Part shown: one piece after another, positions 18,620 through 20,897 of the stretch
How the letters are laid out: each line of letters starts with the position of its first letter
How positions within the stretch are numbered: the stretch's first letter is position 1
From: a virus
Virus record (IMG/VR): IMGVR_UViG_3300012351_000032
Coordinates: 1 to 20,897 of that record
Reading direction: 5' to 3' (one strand)
DNA: 20,897 bases
The notes under the pieces: generated by a model
Told to the model about the DNA's origin: nothing
Databases searched by the model: none
What the model saw: the letters and a program-made list of their open reading frames with translations, nothing else
Translations under genes and position numbers: made by a program

Positions 18620-20422
18620 ATGCCCGTGGACTTCACCCTGCCGCCCGACACCCGCGCTGTCGGCACCGGCAACCCGCCGCAGGACGTCGACAACATCGTC
18701 GACGCGCTCACCGCCGCGGGCGCCGGGCTGAACGTCCTGAACGCCGCCTACGCGGGCGGCGCCGACCCCACCGGGGCGAGCTTTTCCGACGCCGCGTTCC
18801 AGGCGTGCATGACCGCCGCCACCGGCACCGGCACCGGCACCCCCGGCGAGATGATCATCCCCCCAGGCGTCTACAAGCTCGCCGGGGACCTGCACATCAC
18901 CGGGCCGCTGAAGATCCGCGGGCTGGGGCCGGCCAACGGCTACAACTCGGCGGTCACCGGGAACGTCTCCACCCTGCCCGCCGTCACCATCAACTGCGCC
19001 GCGTCGACGTACCTGTGGAACATGCCAGCGCAGGGGTACCTGTGGGGCGGCCTGGAGATGTCCGGGCTGAACATCAACTTCACCGGCACCGGCAACGTGT
19101 TCGACTCGGTGAACTTCGCCGACTCCGCGTTCCGCGACATGACCATCACCCTGACCCAGGCCGGGTCCATGGTCATGACCTGCTCCGGGTCCAACTCGGT
19201 GCTCAACGTCATCCACGAGCGGTGCACCTTCGTCACCACCAGCGCCACCCGCACCAGCCCCATGTTCTCCATCGTGTCGTCCATCGGCGCCGGCATCAGC
19301 AACAACACGTTCCTCAAGTGCAAGTTCAGCAACGCCGGGCAGGACAACACCCAGTTCATGGTGTACTTCGGCTGCTCCGGCACCGGGTCCGCCTACCACG
19401 TCGCTGACAATTTGATCGAGTGCTGGTTCGAGCACCCGTTCGGCGGGATCTACAAGTCCCTGTCCGGGTCCAACATCAAGGTCGACGGGTGCATCGCCTG
19501 GGACATCCAGGGCGGCAGCCCGCTCATCGGCAACAGCCTGTACTACTTCGGCGCCTACAGCGGGAACTCCGGCAGCCAGGGCGTCCTGGTCACCGCGTGC
19601 GGCCGGAACCTGAACGGCCCCGACGGCACCGCCACCAACAAGTGGGACGTCGAGTGCGAGGCCACCACCTCCGGGGTGCAGGTCCAGGGCTACTACACGA
19701 CGCCGCTGAGCCCCTCGACCACCTACAACGTGTACTTCAACTTCCACGGCTGCAACGACGTGGTGCTGATTAACAACCAGTCGCCGCAGGGTGCCACGCT
19801 CAACGGCAACAGCACCACGGTGGTAACGAACCCGTCGCCGACGCAGGCCGTCATCTCCTCGGGGCTGGTCGCCCCCGCGCCGCAGGGCCTGTTCCTCCCC
19901 TCCGACGCGGCGTTCCTGGCGTGGAACTACGACCCGGCGGACATCAACGCGACCGCGTACGCGCCGGCCAGCGGGACCATCCAGGTGATCCGCATCCCGG
20001 TGCGGCAGGCCCTGTCCGTGACGAACGTGTGCCTGTACCAGCAGGTGGCCGGGTCCGGCCTGACCGCCGCGCAGAACCTTGCGGGCCTGTACACCTCCGC
20101 CGGCGCGCAGATCGGCGTCACGGCCGACCAGTCCGGGGTGTGGAACTCCGGCACGGACGTCCTCAAGACGATGGCGCTGGCGTCCGGGCCGTTCGCCGTC
20201 TCGCCGCCGTTCGCGTTCCTGCTCGTGCTGGCGGTGGGCACCACCCCGCCGACGTGGGGCCGCAAGCAGTCCAACTGGGCCAGCGCGTCCAACGCGAACC
20301 TGTCCGCCGCGCAGTCACGGTGGGCGGCCGGCGCGGCCGGCCAGACCGCGCTCCCGGCGTCGTTCACCCCGTCCACGTACCTGACGGCGGCGGCGGCGCA
20401 GGTCTGGGCGGCGCTGAGCTGA
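18620..20422 (+). CDS. Beta-helix (pectate-lyase-like) appendage protein
   Basis: 600 residues. GGADPTGASFSDAAFQACMT (47-66) then MIIPPGVYKLAGDLHITGPL (78-97) and KIRGLGPANG are the entry to a right-handed beta-helix of the pectate lyase superfamily, common to phage spikes that bind or cleave polysaccharide. The middle (about 110-400) has many N-x-x-F-x-x-C-x-F rungs (SNNTFLKCKFSNAG, DNLIECWFEHPFGG). The final domain (about 416-600: FLAWNYDPADINATAYAPAS, LSVTNVCLYQQVAGSGLTAA, GLYTSAGAQIGVTADQSGVW) is a C-terminal module known from other actinophage minor tail proteins. Catalytic residues cannot be named. A good ribosome site (AGGAGGA) precedes ATG 18620. Confidence 0.8.
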   Translation: MPVDFTLPPDTRAVGTGNPPQDVDNIVDALTAAGAGLNVLNAAYAGGADPTGASFSDAAFQACMTAATGTGTGTPGEMIIPPGVYKLAGDLHITGPLKIRGLGPANGYNSAVTGNVSTLPAVTINCAASTYLWNMPAQGYLWGGLEMSGLNINFTGTGNVFDSVNFADSAFRDMTITLTQAGSMVMTCSGSNSVLNVIHERCTFVTTSATRTSPMFSIVSSIGAGISNNTFLKCKFSNAGQDNTQFMVYFGCSGTGSAYHVADNLIECWFEHPFGGIYKSLSGSNIKVDGCIAWDIQGGSPLIGNSLYYFGAYSGNSGSQGVLVTACGRNLNGPDGTATNKWDVECEATTSGVQVQGYYTTPLSPSTTYNVYFNFHGCNDVVLINNQSPQGATLNGNSTTVVTNPSPTQAVISSGLVAPAPQGLFLPSDAAFLAWNYDPADINATAYAPASGTIQVIRIPVRQALSVTNVCLYQQVAGSGLTAAQNLAGLYTSAGAQIGVTADQSGVWNSGTDVLKTMALASGPFAVSPPFAFLLVLAVGTTPPTWGRKQSNWASASNANLSAAQSRWAAGAAGQTALPASFTPSTYLTAAAAQVWAALS

Positions 20423-20580
20423 TGGCACGTTATCCGCGGGGTCAGCCGGTCATCGTCTCGACGACCGTCCGGGACCGCTCCGGCACCGCCACCACCCTGC
20501 CCCTGGTGGTGAAGCTGGCGCAGGCTGACGGCACGCGGACGGCCACGGGCTGGCCCCGCAGCGGAAGGAGGCAGCCATGA
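20422..20580 (+). CDS. Short beta-domain protein, possibly truncated
   Basis: 52 residues: MARYPRGQPVIVSTTVRDRS, GTATTLPLVVKLAQADGTRT, ATGWPRSGRRQP. It starts by TGATG overlap with the beta-helix gene. The sequence reads like the first half of an Ig-like phage structural domain (R-G-x-x-V-x-V-S-x-x-V-R-D...L-x-V-K-L-A-Q-A-D-G-T) but stops just where further strands would be expected, and the next gene begins with another such domain. Either a short functional peptide or the remnant of a duplication. Confidence 0.5.
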   Translation: MARYPRGQPVIVSTTVRDRSGTATTLPLVVKLAQADGTRTATGWPRSGRRQP

Positions 20581-20897
20581 TCAGCGCCGGCGGCATGTAC
20601 CCCATCGCGTTCGACGTCCTCGACGCGGCCGGCGCCCTGGCCCACGCCGCCACCGCCGCCCTGGTCATCACCCTGCCCGACGGCACCACCGCCAGCCCCG
20701 CGATCACCGACACGGCAGTCCCCGGCCAGTACCGGCTCAGCTACCAGACCACCATCCCCGGCCGGTACACCGCGCACGCCGCCACCACCGGGCCCGTCAC
20801 CTCCTGGGACGACGAGTTCGACGCCGCCCCCGCGCCGTGGCCCGCGATCATCTCCCTCGCCGACGCCAAAGCCCAGCTGAAAATGCCGGTCACCGAC
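20577..20897 (+). CDS. Ig-like domain joined to a head-tail connector start (partial)
   Basis: The gene opens at ATG 20577 behind GGAAGGAGG (20563-20571) and runs off the right edge; 107 codons are visible. MISAGGMYPIAFDVLDAAGA, ALVITLPDGTTASP and AVPGQYRLSYQTTIPGRYTA form an Ig-like beta domain. Then IISLADAKAQLKMPVTD appears, which matches the opening of gp6-like head-tail connector proteins (I-S-L-A-x-A-K-x-x-L-x-x-x-x-T-D). So an Ig-like domain probably decorates the connector ring at the portal vertex. The second part rests on 17 residues only. Confidence 0.6.
   Translation, partial: MISAGGMYPIAFDVLDAAGALAHAATAALVITLPDGTTASPAITDTAVPGQYRLSYQTTIPGRYTAHAATTGPVTSWDDEFDAAPAPWPAIISLADAKAQLKMPVTD

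Noticed and set aside
18805-19407. Arg/His-rich frame within the beta-helix gene
   Set aside because: It is a shadow of the beta-helix frame, with repetitive HRHRHR-type sequence.
1-20897. CRISPR array, insertion sequence or integrase
   Set aside because: No regularly spaced direct repeats with unique spacers, no transposase or recombinase motifs, and no terminal inverted repeats with target duplication were seen.

Overview
The window is a very GC-rich stretch in which every supported gene lies on the + strand, packed head to tail with ATGA, TGATG, TAATG or GTGA overlaps. The gene content is that of a tailed phage or prophage (siphovirus-like, HK97 fold) of an actinobacterium. Codon third positions are nearly always G or C, GTG starts are common, and a DUF2637-type membrane protein typical of actinobacterial plasmids and phages is present. 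No integrase, repressor, tRNA-flanked attachment site or host housekeeping gene is visible, so prophage versus free phage cannot be decided.

Left part (1-6444): an accessory/early block. It holds the tail of a winged-helix protein, a palindrome-rich intergenic/operator-like segment, an endonuclease VII-type HNH nuclease, the DUF2637 protein, and about a dozen small soluble proteins, many with Cys pairs that look like zinc knuckles. One of these genes (1545-2026) appears broken by a one-base frameshift. The block ends with a secreted, cysteine-rich protein that probably has its own control region, and a small conserved cytoplasmic protein.

Middle part (6445-8997): a 237-base non-coding leader followed by an array of micro-genes of 25-127 codons. 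Many are joined by the same stop-start junction TGACCATG and some carry duplicated DNA segments (two near-identical one-helix membrane peptides, a 43-base dispersed repeat). A folded, tRNA-like but unassignable segment (8577-8660) sits between two of them. The array ends in an HNH nuclease, the kind often found beside terminase genes.

Right part (8998-20897): a 242-base non-coding segment with repeated GTGAC motifs (candidate terminase recognition/cos region and promoter) precedes the packaging and head genes. The order is small terminase, large terminase (two expected nuclease acids look substituted), a LAGLIDADG homing endonuclease of visibly lower GC, a small membrane protein, the portal, a ClpP-type prohead protease fused in frame to the major capsid protein (with a strong internal start for the capsid alone), five small or structural proteins, a Pro/Gln-rich repeat protein, a beta-helix pectate-lyase-like protein, a short beta-domain protein, and a truncated gene joining an Ig-like domain to what looks like a head-tail connector. 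The repeat and beta-helix proteins sit before the connector, inside what is normally the head module, which raises the possibility that they are capsid appendages rather than tail spikes.
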